Below, piece by piece: positions 48,365-57,246 of a DNA stretch of 64,000 nt. The stretch covers positions 1,512,836 through 1,576,835 of the forward strand of contig NZ_QPFB01000001.1 of NCBI RefSeq assembly GCF_004348115.1, given 5' to 3'. Made by a program: the position numbers and the translations under genes. Below the pieces are notes generated by a model that was not told the DNA's origin, searched no databases, and saw only the letters and a program-made list of their open reading frames with translations. This DNA is from Stenotrophomonas sp. ATCM1_4. GTDB lineage: Bacteria; Pseudomonadota; Gammaproteobacteria; Xanthomonadales; Xanthomonadaceae. Position 1 is the stretch's first letter, and each line of letters opens with the position of its first letter.

Positions 48365-50711
48365 CGGCCTGCTCCTGCAGTGGATGGCGCGACACCAGCA
48401 GCGCCAGCACGAAATTGCACACCACGCCGAGCGCCACCGTGCTGCCGATCGCGCGCAGCACCGGGATCGAGGACAGGCCCAGCAGGCTGAACACCAGCAG
48501 CGTCATCACGCTGCACACCAGCAGGCCATGCAGCGTGCGCAGCTGGTCGGCGTGGCTGTCGCCGGCGTGCTCGAAGAACAGGCCGTAGTCCAGGCCCAGC
48601 CCGGCGGCCAGGATCAAACCGATCAGGTGGAACAGGTTCAATTCCACGCCCAGGCCACGCAGCACCGCCAGCACCAGCAGCGTGCTCAGCGCCATCGGCA
48701 GCAGTACCCGCACCACCCGGCGCGGCGTACGCAGTGCCGCCCACACCGTGGCCGACAGCAGCAGTACCGCCACGGCCAGTGCGGCGAGCACGCGCCCGCG
48801 GTAATCGGCCACCAGCGATTCGGAGGCGTTCTTCAGGTCCAGCAACTCGCCGCCCTGGGCGCGTGCGGCGGCGGCCAGCGCGGCGATATCGTGCAGGCCA
48901 CTGAGCGAGACCAGCGCGGTGCTGTGCTGTTGCCCCTGCACCAGCAGGCCGCCCACGGCGGTGGCCAGCGGCGTGCCCTGCAGGTCCTGCGGCTGCAGCG
49001 CCGGCGCGGCGCGTGCACGTGCGACATCGGCGAGGAACGGCGCGAACGCATCGCTGCGGAACGGCGTATCGGCGACCGCTTCGGCCAGCGCGGTGCGCAG
49101 CGTGGCCGCGTCCGGCAGCTGCCGTTGCCGCTGCTGCTGGGTGGCGGCGCTGGGCAGGTAACGCGCGGCCATGTCGTAGCGCTCCAGCGCACCCCTGCCG
49201 ACCAGTGCATCCAGTGCCGGGCGCAGGCGCTCGCTGGCCTCCAGCGCGGCCTGCACGTCATTGCCGCGCAGGGCGATCACGTAGCGCACGTCCGGCGCGC
49301 CCAGCTCGCTGCGCAACTGGGCGTCACGCTGCAGGTCCTGCGGGTCGACCGGGGTCAGCCGGCCCAGGTCGTTCTGCCAGAACGGGCCCGGCGCCCACGA
49401 CACCACCGCGCCGGCCAGCAGTGCCAGCGCCAGCAGCGACCAGCGCGGCTGTGGCAGGTGCCGGGTGTAGGCCCACACCCGCGCCAGCGGCCTGGAATCG
49501 GCGAAGTCGCGCGTGGCCGGGTCGACCAGCGCCGGCAGCACGAACCGGGTGGCCAGCGCCGCGGTGGCCAGGGCGGTGATGGTGAACACCGACAACTGCT
49601 TGAGCCCTTCCACCCCGGAGAACAGGAAGGTCAGGTAGGCGATGCAGGTGGCGATCACGCCGGTGCCCAGGGTTGGCCACAGCGCGCGCACGTTGTCCCA
49701 GGACGAGCGCCCCGGGCGCTCATGGCTGAAGAAATGGATGGGGTAGTCCTGCACCACGCCGATCAGGGTGAAGCCGAAGGCGATGGTGATGCCATGCACG
49801 CCCTCAAAGCCCAGTGCCACCGCCGCCAGGCCGGCCAGGCCGGCGCTGGCCAACGGCAGGAAGCCCAGGATCGGCATCTTCCAGCTGCGGTAGGCCAGCC
49901 ACAGCAGCAGGACCATGCCGATCGTGTCGAGCGTGCCGATGGTGCTGGCTTCCCTGGCGGTGCGGTTGCCGATCTTCACCGAGAACGCGCCCGGCCCGCT
50001 GAGCTCGATGTGGCTGCCGCTGTTCCCGGCCGCGTGCGTGAACGCCGCCTGGATCGCATCCACCGCCGCCTGTTGCGCGCCCGGGTCGAAGCCGGCGGCG
50101 CGGGTCTGCACCAGCAGCAGTGCCTGGGTGCCAGTGTGGTCGAACCAGACCTCGTCGATGCGTTGCGGCGCGGTGGCCGGCTGCAGCGCTTCGGCCACGC
50201 GCAGGAGCTGCAGGGTGGGGTCGGAGGGCAGCAACGGTTCGATCAGGCCGCCGGCCGGCGAACCCAGGTCCTGCAACCGCGCCTGCAGCTCATCGCCCAG
50301 CGTGGCACGGGAGAACGCATCGGCCGGCAGCGCGTGGATCAGGTAGCGATACGGCAACAGGTGTTCGGGGAAGGCCTCCAGCCCGGCCTGCTCGCCATTG
50401 GCGACCAGCTCGAACTGCGTGTCGGCCGCCAGCGTGGCGCGCAGTTCGCGCGACTGCGCGGCCAGCTGTGCCGGGCTGGCCCCGGACAACGCCACCAACA
50501 GCAACCGCGCGCCCGGGCCTTCGCCCAGTTCATCGAGCAGCAGCTTCTGCGCGGGGGTGCGCGCATCGGGCATGAACTTGCGCAGGTCGCCGCTGACCTG
50601 GATGCGCGAACTGATCCAGGCCGTCAGCAGGCCCAGCAACAGCAGCCAGCCAATCGCCAGCCCGATGCGTTGCGGCGCGGTCAGCTTCAACGCGCACCAC
50701 CGGCCTGGCAC
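48351..50711 (-). CDS. MMPL/RND-type exporter of the pigment cluster
   Basis: A 786-residue membrane protein of the MMPL/RND group. An N-terminal helix (GLAIGWLLLLGLLTAW) and two sets of five to six TM segments (about 265-400 and 630-775) flank periplasmic loops. GFTLIGVVQDYPIHFFSHERPG and GLILAAGLGLDYGLFFEHAG carry the paired TM4 Asp motifs of proton relay. It would move the aryl-polyene lipid toward the outer membrane together with the LolA-like protein. It overlaps the LolA-like gene by 25 bases. Confidence 0.9.
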   Translation of the reverse strand: MPGRWCALKLTAPQRIGLAIGWLLLLGLLTAWISSRIQVSGDLRKFMPDARTPAQKLLLDELGEGPGARLLLVALSGASPAQLAAQSRELRATLAADTQFELVANGEQAGLEAFPEHLLPYRYLIHALPADAFSRATLGDELQARLQDLGSPAGGLIEPLLPSDPTLQLLRVAEALQPATAPQRIDEVWFDHTGTQALLLVQTRAAGFDPGAQQAAVDAIQAAFTHAAGNSGSHIELSGPGAFSVKIGNRTAREASTIGTLDTIGMVLLLWLAYRSWKMPILGFLPLASAGLAGLAAVALGFEGVHGITIAFGFTLIGVVQDYPIHFFSHERPGRSSWDNVRALWPTLGTGVIATCIAYLTFLFSGVEGLKQLSVFTITALATAALATRFVLPALVDPATRDFADSRPLARVWAYTRHLPQPRWSLLALALLAGAVVSWAPGPFWQNDLGRLTPVDPQDLQRDAQLRSELGAPDVRYVIALRGNDVQAALEASERLRPALDALVGRGALERYDMAARYLPSAATQQQRQRQLPDAATLRTALAEAVADTPFRSDAFAPFLADVARARAAPALQPQDLQGTPLATAVGGLLVQGQQHSTALVSLSGLHDIAALAAAARAQGGELLDLKNASESLVADYRGRVLAALAVAVLLLSATVWAALRTPRRVVRVLLPMALSTLLVLAVLRGLGVELNLFHLIGLILAAGLGLDYGLFFEHAGDSHADQLRTLHGLLVCSVMTLLVFSLLGLSSIPVLRAIGSTVALGVVCNFVLALLVSRHPLQEQADDRA

Positions 50712-51340
50712 AGCGCGGCCAATGCGTCGGCCTGGCGCAGGTTGGCCGCCGCCGCCGCGGCACTGCCCAGCAACGTGCGCTGCAGGTCACCGCGTGCCGG
50801 CTGGGTCTCGATGCAGCGCAGCTCCTTGCCCTGGCCATGCAGCGTCACCGCGCGCACACGCCGTGCCAGCGCCTCGGCGCGCGGCGTCAGCACCAGCTGC
50901 CACTGCTGCGCGCTGCCGGAGGCCTGCAGCCGGTAGGCCTGCTCCAGCCTCGCCAGGTCGCCGGACAACAGCGCGCCGAAACTGGCCTGCAGGTCGGCCA
51001 GCTCGGGCACCCGCTGCAGCGAGAACACGCGCGGCGGCTTGCCGCTGCGGTCGATGCTGACCTGGCCATTGGCGATCGTGGTGGTCTCGGCATAGGGCGC
51101 GCGCACCTGGCGGACCAGCGTGGCCGCATCCGGGCGACGGTACTGGCCTTCCACGCGCAGCGGCTCCTTCAGCAGGGCCGAACCCCGCAGCTCGACGAAG
51201 CCGGTCTGGCTCGGCGCCGGCTGCGCGAGCTGGCGCAGGATCCAGCCGGCATCAACCCCGCTGGCCAGCGCCGGTGTCGCCAGGCTCGCCAGCAGCAGGC
51301 CGAGCAGATGGGGACGGAGTTTCGGTTTGCCAGAAATCAT
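50687..51340 (-). CDS. LolA-like periplasmic carrier protein
   Basis: A 217-residue exported protein: signal peptide PHLLGLLLASLATPALA, then a LolA/LolB-like pattern (QTGFVELRGSALLKEPLRVEGQYRR, and VRAPYAETTTIANGQVSI). Proteins of this type in aryl-polyene clusters probably carry lipid across the periplasm. The ATG at 51340 lies inside the acyltransferase gene, an 89-base overlap. No lipobox Cys is present in the signal peptide. Confidence 0.82.
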   Translation of the reverse strand: MISGKPKLRPHLLGLLLASLATPALASGVDAGWILRQLAQPAPSQTGFVELRGSALLKEPLRVEGQYRRPDAATLVRQVRAPYAETTTIANGQVSIDRSGKPPRVFSLQRVPELADLQASFGALLSGDLARLEQAYRLQASGSAQQWQLVLTPRAEALARRVRAVTLHGQGKELRCIETQPARGDLQRTLLGSAAAAAANLRQADALAALCQAGGAR

Positions 51341-52220
51341 AGAAGTTGAACCAGTTGTAGGGAGCACCGTGCAGGTGATGCTCCAGCCTGTCGACGTAAC
51401 GCTGGATAAGCGCGGTGAGGGCGTCTGCGCGCTGCGCGCGCGGGATGTCCACGCGCGCATCGAACGGCTCGAAGCACAGATCGTAGCGATTGCCGCCGCG
51501 GTACAGGCCGAAGGCGAGCATCACCGGCGCCTTCAGCACGCTGGCCAGCAACCACGGTGCGGCCGGGAATGGCGCCGGGCTGCCCAGCAGCGGCACCTTG
51601 ACCACGGCCTCGCCCGGACGCGCGCGGTCCACCAGCAGCGACACGATCGCCCCTTCCTGCAGCGCCTGCTGGATGGCCAGCGCGATGCTCGGCCCGTCCT
51701 GCCCTGCATCGATGATGCCGGCGGCCAGCGCCGGGTCCAGCTCGGCCAGCAGCTCGCTGATGGCCGCGTTGTGCGAGATGTCCAGCAGCACCCGCAGCTT
51801 CAGGTCCGGGCGTTGCCGCGACAGCGCGCGCAACGCGTCGAAGCTGCCTAGGTGCGAGCCGAACAGCAGCACCCCGCGACCCTGGTCGATCTGCTCCAGC
51901 AGCTGCGCGGTGCCTTCCGTACGGATGTCGAACAGCCGTGTGCGCCCGGCCAGCAGGAACACCCGGTCCAGGATGGTCGCGGCGAAGGTGTGGATGTGGC
52001 GGGCCACGTCCCAACGGTGCGCGGGCCGGCCCAGCGCCCGCTGCAGGTAGTCGCGCGAGGCGCGCCGTTCGCTGCCGCGCACGCAGAAGAAGTAGGCGGT
52101 GATCGGGTACAGGCAGGCGCGGGCGATGCCCCGCCCGCCGCGCCGGGCGATCAGCCCGATCAGGCGGATGGCACGGCGCCCACCGCCTTCCGGGCGCTGC
52201 TTCCAGTCGGCGCCACTCAT
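51252..52220 (-). CDS. LpxL/HtrB-type lysophospholipid acyltransferase
   Basis: A 322-residue acyltransferase with the HX4D motif H123-LGSF-D128 in LLFGSHLGSFDALR, preceded by a hydrophobic N-terminal helix (ARACLYPITAYFF). It probably joins the polyene acyl chain to a lipid anchor. Start and stop overlap neighbours: 4 bases with the dehydratase upstream and 89 bases with the LolA-like gene downstream. Confidence 0.87.
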   Translation of the reverse strand: MSGADWKQRPEGGGRRAIRLIGLIARRGGRGIARACLYPITAYFFCVRGSERRASRDYLQRALGRPAHRWDVARHIHTFAATILDRVFLLAGRTRLFDIRTEGTAQLLEQIDQGRGVLLFGSHLGSFDALRALSRQRPDLKLRVLLDISHNAAISELLAELDPALAAGIIDAGQDGPSIALAIQQALQEGAIVSLLVDRARPGEAVVKVPLLGSPAPFPAAPWLLASVLKAPVMLAFGLYRGGNRYDLCFEPFDARVDIPRAQRADALTALIQRYVDRLEHHLHGAPYNWFNFYDFWQTETPSPSARPAAGEPGDTGAGQRG

Positions 52221-52513
52221 GCAACGGCCTCGTCAACCAGCACCAGCTCGCCACGCACCAGCACGGTGTCCTCGCGCAGCACGCGGAACTTCCAGCGTGG
52301 GGCCTGCCCGTCCAGTTCCACCCGCGCACACTCGCCCGGCAACAGCGGTGCCATGAACTTGACCTGCGGCAGCCGCAGCGCCGCCGTTGCCCGCCCGCTG
52401 TCGCGCGCGATGGCCTGCAGCACCTGTTCCAGCACCACCACGCCCGGCACCAGCGGCCGGCCCGGGAAATGGCCGGGCAGGCAGGGATGGTCGGGGGCAA
52501 TCACGAACTGCAT
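52217..52513 (-). CDS. Short FabZ-like dehydratase (ApeI-like)
   Basis: A 98-residue hotdog protein. LPGHFPGRPLVPGVVVLEQVL is the FabZ signature with the catalytic His and Glu. It is much shorter than FabZ (about 150) but typical of ApeI. ATG at 52513 is the only start near the conserved N-terminus. It lies 50 bp after the membrane-protein gene and is coupled to the acyltransferase gene. Confidence 0.85.
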   Translation of the reverse strand: MQFVIAPDHPCLPGHFPGRPLVPGVVVLEQVLQAIARDSGRATAALRLPQVKFMAPLLPGECARVELDGQAPRWKFRVLREDTVLVRGELVLVDEAVA

Positions 52514-52563
52514 GGCGTCCAGTCGACGGGCCGGGCCGCACAGGATAACGACAGGGCCGCCAC

Positions 52564-53286
52564 TCAGCGCAGCAGGTCGCGCCAGAACACCGGTCCCAGC
52601 TGGCCCATCTGGCGCATGAAATCCAGCGCGTTGCGGTACGGGCGCGTGGGGAACAGCCGCGAGCGCACCGCGTATTCCAGCGCGAAGAAGCCGCCGATCA
52701 GGCCCCAGTCGGCGATGTTGGCGCACCAGGACCACTGCTCGTGGGTGACCGGCCACCACGGCTGGAGGCCGAAGGCCGCCAGCAGCCCGTCGGGGACGGC
52801 GCTCATCGCCAGCCCCAGGTTGATCGCCGCCAGCAGGCTCAACACCACCGCCCAGGCCGCGGTCAGCCGCCGCGTGTAGCGCTCCAGCACCGCGGTGACC
52901 GGCATGCCGGCGCGCTGGTACAGGGCCTGCACGATGCGGCCGATCAGCGGCACCCGGCCGGGCAGCAGCGAGCGGGCAAACCCCCAGGCCACCAGCAGCG
53001 GGAACACCACCGGCGGGGCCAGCAGCAGCATCCAGGCCCAGCGCGAGGCCCCCACCCCGTACAGCAGCAGGCCGGAGGCGAACAGCGCCAGCCAGGCCGA
53101 TGCGCGGCGCCGCGCCAGCGGCTCCAGCAGGCACAGCAGTACCAGGCCGAACAGCGCCAACGCCGCCCAGGCCCCCTCGCTGCGCAGGCTGGCCACGTGC
53201 GAGAGCACCGGGTAGGCCAGCAGCAGGATCACGCGCAGTGCCAGCGCCACCGGCCCGTGGCCGGGTTCATGGCTGGCCGGGTTCAT
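52564..53286 (-). CDS. Integral membrane protein of the pigment cluster (COG4648-like)
   Basis: A 240-residue membrane protein with about five to six hydrophobic segments (ALRVILLLAYPVLSHVASL, SAWLALFASGLLLYGVG, LLLAPPVVFPLLVAWGFA). The stretch WSWCANIADWGLIGGFFALEYAVR near the C-terminus is typical of aryl-polyene-cluster membrane proteins. The role is unknown. It starts 5 bp after the ACP stop, so both are in one operon. Ribosome-binding site is weak. Confidence 0.82.
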   Translation of the reverse strand: MNPASHEPGHGPVALALRVILLLAYPVLSHVASLRSEGAWAALALFGLVLLCLLEPLARRRASAWLALFASGLLLYGVGASRWAWMLLLAPPVVFPLLVAWGFARSLLPGRVPLIGRIVQALYQRAGMPVTAVLERYTRRLTAAWAVVLSLLAAINLGLAMSAVPDGLLAAFGLQPWWPVTHEQWSWCANIADWGLIGGFFALEYAVRSRLFPTRPYRNALDFMRQMGQLGPVFWRDLLR

Positions 53287-53291
53287 CGTGC

Positions 53292-53561
53292 TCAGGCGGT
53301 CTTGTTGGCCTGCACGTGCGCCGACAGCGCGCGCAGCGAGGCGAAGATGCGGCGGTTGTCGTCGTTGTCCGAACGCAACTGGAAGCCGTAGCGCTTGCTG
53401 ATGGCCAGCGCCAGCTCCAGTGCATCGATCGAGTCCAGTCCCAGCCCGTCGTTGAACAGGGCCGCTTCCGGGTCGATCTGCGCCGGGTCCACGTCTTCCA
53501 GGTTCAGGCTCTCCACCAGCAGCCCTGCCAGTTCGCGTTCGGCTTCGGTTTGTTGCGACAT
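53292..53561 (-). CDS. xanC: Acyl carrier protein of pigment biosynthesis
   Basis: An 89-residue acyl carrier protein with the phosphopantetheine serine in GLGLDSIDALELALAIS. It would carry the hydroxybenzoyl starter and growing polyene. In Xanthomonas the corresponding ACP was named XanC; the match here is by cluster position and family. ATG at 53561 has GGAAG upstream; the longer frame to 53591 is unlikely. It is the first gene of the - arm and diverges from xanB2. Confidence 0.85.
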   Translation of the reverse strand: MSQQTEAERELAGLLVESLNLEDVDPAQIDPEAALFNDGLGLDSIDALELALAISKRYGFQLRSDNDDNRRIFASLRALSAHVQANKTA

Positions 53562-53760
53562 TTCCACTTCCACGACCAAATGAAGCCGCAACGATCCGGC
53601 ATCGCCGCGCCCAGTGCAACCATGGCCGCAGCGGCGCGCAGGCTATCATTGGCCCCTCTGCAAGCCTGATCCACCGTGCAATGACGTCCAAGCTCCGTCC
53701 CCGCCCCGCCTTCATGTCCCACCTCCCGTCCCGCCCCGCGGGGCGACAGGACGGTGCGCG

Positions 53761-54771
53761 ATGAACGCGCGCACCACCCCGGCCCAGGTGGCGGCACTGG
53801 ACGTGGATTACGTCGACCCGGCGCGCCTGCCGGAGCTGCTGGCCGACGAGCACGTGCTGGCGATCTTCGGCTTCCAGGCCGGCGACACGGCACCGCCGAC
53901 CGACGACCCGCGCTACCTGCAGGTCGGCCTGCAAGCGGTGGGAACGGCACTGCTGGAGGTCTGGCGCAGCCCGTACCCGGTCAGCCGCGGCCGCGATGCC
54001 GAGGGCATGGCCTGGGCCAGCGATGGCGCGCTGATGTTCGGCGCGATGCAGGTGGTCGAAGCCGCGCACGGCGGCATCCGCAACGCCGCCGAGCATGCCT
54101 ACACGCACCTGCTGGCGGCCCTGCCCGCGCAGGGCTACCCGCACCTGCTGCGCATCTGGAACTACATGGATGCCATCATCGAGGGCGAGGGCGACCAGGA
54201 GCGTTACCGCCAGTTCTGCGTGGGCCGCGCCCGGGGCATCGGCACGATCGATACCGGCACCCTGCCGGCCGCCACCGCCATCGGTCGCGTCGATGGCGTG
54301 CGCGTGCTGCAGGTGTACTGGCTGGCCGCGCGCGTGCCCGGTACGCCGCTGGAGAACCCGCGCCAGGTCAGCGCCTACCACTACCCGCGCCAGTACGGCC
54401 CGCAGTCACCGAGCTTTGCCCGCGCCATGCTGGCCGCGGCCGGCAGCCGGCTGCCGCTGCTGCTGTCCGGCACCGCCAGCGTGGTCGGCCATGCGACCCT
54501 GCACGGCGACAGCACCGAGCGCCAGCTGCAGGAAACCTTCAACAACTTCGAGGCGCTGATCGGCGCGGCGCGGCGCCATCGTCCGGGCTTGCCGGAGCAG
54601 TTCGGCCACGGCAGCCGGCTCAAGGTGTACGTGCGCAACCTTGAGGAGGTTGCCGATGTGCGCCGGATGCTGGCGCAACGCCTGCCCGCCGACCTGCCCT
54701 ACCTGGTGCTCAATGCGGTGGTGTGCCGGCACGACCTGCGCGTGGAGATCGACGGCGTCCACGACGCCTGA
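53761..54771 (+). CDS. xanB2: XanB2-type chorismatase (3-/4-hydroxybenzoate synthase)
   Basis: A 336-residue enzyme of the chorismatase family (FkbO/Hyg5/XanB2). XanB2 of Xanthomonas hydrolyses chorismate to 3- and 4-hydroxybenzoate, feeding xanthomonadin and ubiquinone synthesis. Recognisable stretches are RYLQVGLQAVGTALLEVWRS, LLRIWNYMDAI, FCVGRARGI, YPRQYGPQSPSFARA and LLLSGTASVVGHATLHGDS. It stands alone on the + strand between the divergent ACP gene and the convergent ligase gene. Confidence 0.92.
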   Translation: MNARTTPAQVAALDVDYVDPARLPELLADEHVLAIFGFQAGDTAPPTDDPRYLQVGLQAVGTALLEVWRSPYPVSRGRDAEGMAWASDGALMFGAMQVVEAAHGGIRNAAEHAYTHLLAALPAQGYPHLLRIWNYMDAIIEGEGDQERYRQFCVGRARGIGTIDTGTLPAATAIGRVDGVRVLQVYWLAARVPGTPLENPRQVSAYHYPRQYGPQSPSFARAMLAAAGSRLPLLLSGTASVVGHATLHGDSTERQLQETFNNFEALIGAARRHRPGLPEQFGHGSRLKVYVRNLEEVADVRRMLAQRLPADLPYLVLNAVVCRHDLRVEIDGVHDA

Positions 54772-54796
54772 GTGTTGTCACCCGGGGCAGCGCAGG

Positions 54797-56137
54797 TCAC
54801 TGCCCCAGCAGGGCCAGCACCGCATCGCGCGGCAGCTTGCCGGTTTCATTGCGCGGCAGCACGTCCACCCTGCGCAGCGGGCGCGGCAGGAACACCGGGT
54901 CCATCAACGCGCGCAGATCGCGCAGGATGTCCGCTTCCTCGCGCTCGGATACCACCAGCGCGGCGATGCGGCCCACCGCGTGGCCGGGTTCGGCGGCCAG
55001 CTGCACCACCACCGCGTCCCGCACGCCCGCCACTGCCTGCAGCTTGCGGGTCAGGTCGCCCAGCGAGGCGCGCTTGCCGGCGATTTCCAGCAGGTCCGCG
55101 CGCCGGCCACGCAGCACGAAACGCTGCGCCGGCAGCAGCTCCACCAGGTCGGCCAGCTGCACCGGCGTGGCCAGGTGCGCGGCCTGCACCAGGGTGCCGT
55201 CCGGTTGCGGGCTCAGCCGCACGCCCGGCAGCAGCTGCCAGGCCTCCTCCAGTGCGGTGCGGCGGCGCGCGATGATGCAGGTTTCGGTCGAGCCGAACAT
55301 TTCCCGCACCTCGGTGTCGAAGCGCTGCTCGGCGGCGATGGCCAACGCCTGCGGCAGCGGTGCGGTGGCGGTGACGATGCCGGCCAGCGGCGGCAGCGAC
55401 ACGCCCGATTCCACCAGCGCCTTCAGGTGCACCGGGGTGGTGACCAGCAGGCGCGGGGCGGCCACCCCGGCCAGCGCCTGCGCCACGTCCTGCGGGAAGA
55501 ACGGCCGCCCGGCCTGCAGCGTCGCCGGTGCCAGCAACGGCATCAGCACCGCCATCTCCATGCCGTACATGTGCTGGGACGGCACCGTGGCCACGATCGA
55601 CGGCTGCGCCTGGCCCCACAGGTCCTGCAGCGCGGCCAGGTTCTGCGCGGTGCTGGCCACGAATGACCCCCAGTGCTTGGGGTTGGCCGTCGGCACGCCG
55701 GTGCTGCCGGACGTGAAGCCGATCGCCACGCGCTGGTCGGCGGCCAGCACCGGCGGCGCGCCCTCGGCCACCGGCAGCACCTCGGGCAGCATGACGCAGC
55801 CCTCGGGCAGCTGCCCGGTATCGGTATCGGCCAGGCAATAGGCATCGGCGTGGCGCTGCATCACGTCCTCGACCACCGCCCGCGCCCGCGACGGCGGCAA
55901 CAGGTTGACCTGCCCGCGCACGGCCACCGCGCAGAACGCGACCAGGAAGCGATAGCGGTCCTCGCACAGGTTGACCACGTGCGCGCCGGCCGGCAGCCGC
56001 GCGGCCAGGCCGCGCACCTGCGCCAGGAAGGTGTCCAGGTCCACCTGCATGCCGGCATGGGCGGCGATCAGGCGCCCGCCGTCACCCACGGCAAGCGGTA
56101 GGGACGGACGCGGAACGGACACCGGGACATGCGACAT
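54797..56137 (-). CDS. xanA2: AMP-dependent aryl-acid:ACP ligase (XanA2/ApeH-type)
   Basis: A 446-residue adenylating enzyme (ANL superfamily), shorter than full acyl-CoA synthetases. The P-loop is GFTSGSTGVPTANPKHW (near residue 139), EMFGSTETCIIARR is motif A5-like, and the adenylation Lys is in RNETGKLPRD near the C-terminus. It would activate hydroxybenzoate from XanB2 and load it on the ACP. The symbol follows the Xanthomonas 4-HBA:ACP ligase, assigned by context. It converges with xanB2. Confidence 0.87.
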   Translation of the reverse strand: MSHVPVSVPRPSLPLAVGDGGRLIAAHAGMQVDLDTFLAQVRGLAARLPAGAHVVNLCEDRYRFLVAFCAVAVRGQVNLLPPSRARAVVEDVMQRHADAYCLADTDTGQLPEGCVMLPEVLPVAEGAPPVLAADQRVAIGFTSGSTGVPTANPKHWGSFVASTAQNLAALQDLWGQAQPSIVATVPSQHMYGMEMAVLMPLLAPATLQAGRPFFPQDVAQALAGVAAPRLLVTTPVHLKALVESGVSLPPLAGIVTATAPLPQALAIAAEQRFDTEVREMFGSTETCIIARRRTALEEAWQLLPGVRLSPQPDGTLVQAAHLATPVQLADLVELLPAQRFVLRGRRADLLEIAGKRASLGDLTRKLQAVAGVRDAVVVQLAAEPGHAVGRIAALVVSEREEADILRDLRALMDPVFLPRPLRRVDVLPRNETGKLPRDAVLALLGQ

Positions 56138-56231
56138 GCGACTGCGACAACCTCTGTGGTGACACGGGCGCGGTGCGCCCGGCGGGCGGCCAGCTTGGGC
56201 GCAGCCCGCCCCGCTGGCAAGCCCGCGCGGT

Positions 56232-57245
56232 TCAGTGGTAGCCGGTGCCGGCGGTGACCTTGCCGCGGAACACGCGATACGACCACACCGTGTAGCCCAG
56301 GATCACCGGCAGCAGCAGCACCAGCCCGACCATGCTGAAACCCAGCGACGAGGTCGGTGCGGCGGCCTGCCACAAGGTCATCGACGGCGGCAGCAGGTAC
56401 GGCCACATGCCCAGCACCAGGCCGATGAAGCCCAGCACGAACAGCGCCAGCGTCAGCAGGAACGGCGGCAGGTCGCGGCGCGGGTGCATCACGCTGCGCC
56501 ACAGCGCCGCGGCCACCCCCAGGGTCAGCAACGGCACCGGCGCCAGCCACCAGAAGTTGCCATCGCTGAACCAGCGCTCCATCACCCCGGACTGCAGGAA
56601 CGGCAGCCAGGTGCTGACCAGGCCCATGAACACGATCACCGCCACCGTCAGCGGCCGCGCCAGCGAGCGTGCCACTGCCTGCTCCCGGCCTTCGGTCTTG
56701 AGGATCAGCCAGGTGCTGCCGAGCAGCGCGTAGCCGGTGACCACCGCCGCGCCGGTCAGCATCGAGAACGGGCTGAACCAGCCGAACGCACCGCCGACGT
56801 AGCGGCCGTCCTCCACCGGCAGGCCCTGCACCAGCGCCCCGAGGATCACGCCCTGCGCGAACGAGGCCAACAGCGAGCCCAACGCGAACGACACGCTCCA
56901 CAAGCGCCGCGAGCGATGCGCCTTGAAGCGGAACTCGAACGCCACCCCGCGGAACACCAGCGCCACCACCAGCAGCAGCACCGGCAGGTACAGGCCGGAC
57001 AGCAGCACCGCATAAGCCTTGGGGAACGCCGCCAGCAGGCCGGCGCCACCGAGCACCAGCCAGGTTTCGTTGCCGTCCCAGATCGGCGCGGCGGTGTTCA
57101 TCATCACGTCGAGCTGCTGCTCGTCTTCGGCGAACGGCGCCAGCACGCCGATGCCGAGCACGAAGCCGTCCAACACCACGTACATCAGCACACCGAAGCC
57201 GATCACCGCGAACCATGCCACCGGCAGCCAGGTCGTCATGTCCAT
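56232..57245 (-). CDS. cydB: Cytochrome bd-type (cyanide-insensitive) ubiquinol oxidase subunit II
   Basis: A 337-residue CydB-family protein with eight or so TM helices. VIGFGVLMYVVLDGFVLGIG, WDGNETWLVLGGAGLLAAFPKAYA and GPFGWFSPFSMLTG-like (GAFGWFSPFSMLTG) are family blocks. It forms the heterodimer with CydA. ATG at 57245 lies 1 bp after the cydA stop. No downstream CydX-like small ORF was found in the 94 bp before the next gene. Confidence 0.94.
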   Translation of the reverse strand: MDMTTWLPVAWFAVIGFGVLMYVVLDGFVLGIGVLAPFAEDEQQLDVMMNTAAPIWDGNETWLVLGGAGLLAAFPKAYAVLLSGLYLPVLLLVVALVFRGVAFEFRFKAHRSRRLWSVSFALGSLLASFAQGVILGALVQGLPVEDGRYVGGAFGWFSPFSMLTGAAVVTGYALLGSTWLILKTEGREQAVARSLARPLTVAVIVFMGLVSTWLPFLQSGVMERWFSDGNFWWLAPVPLLTLGVAAALWRSVMHPRRDLPPFLLTLALFVLGFIGLVLGMWPYLLPPSMTLWQAAAPTSSLGFSMVGLVLLLPVILGYTVWSYRVFRGKVTAGTGYH

Positions 57246-57246
57246 G

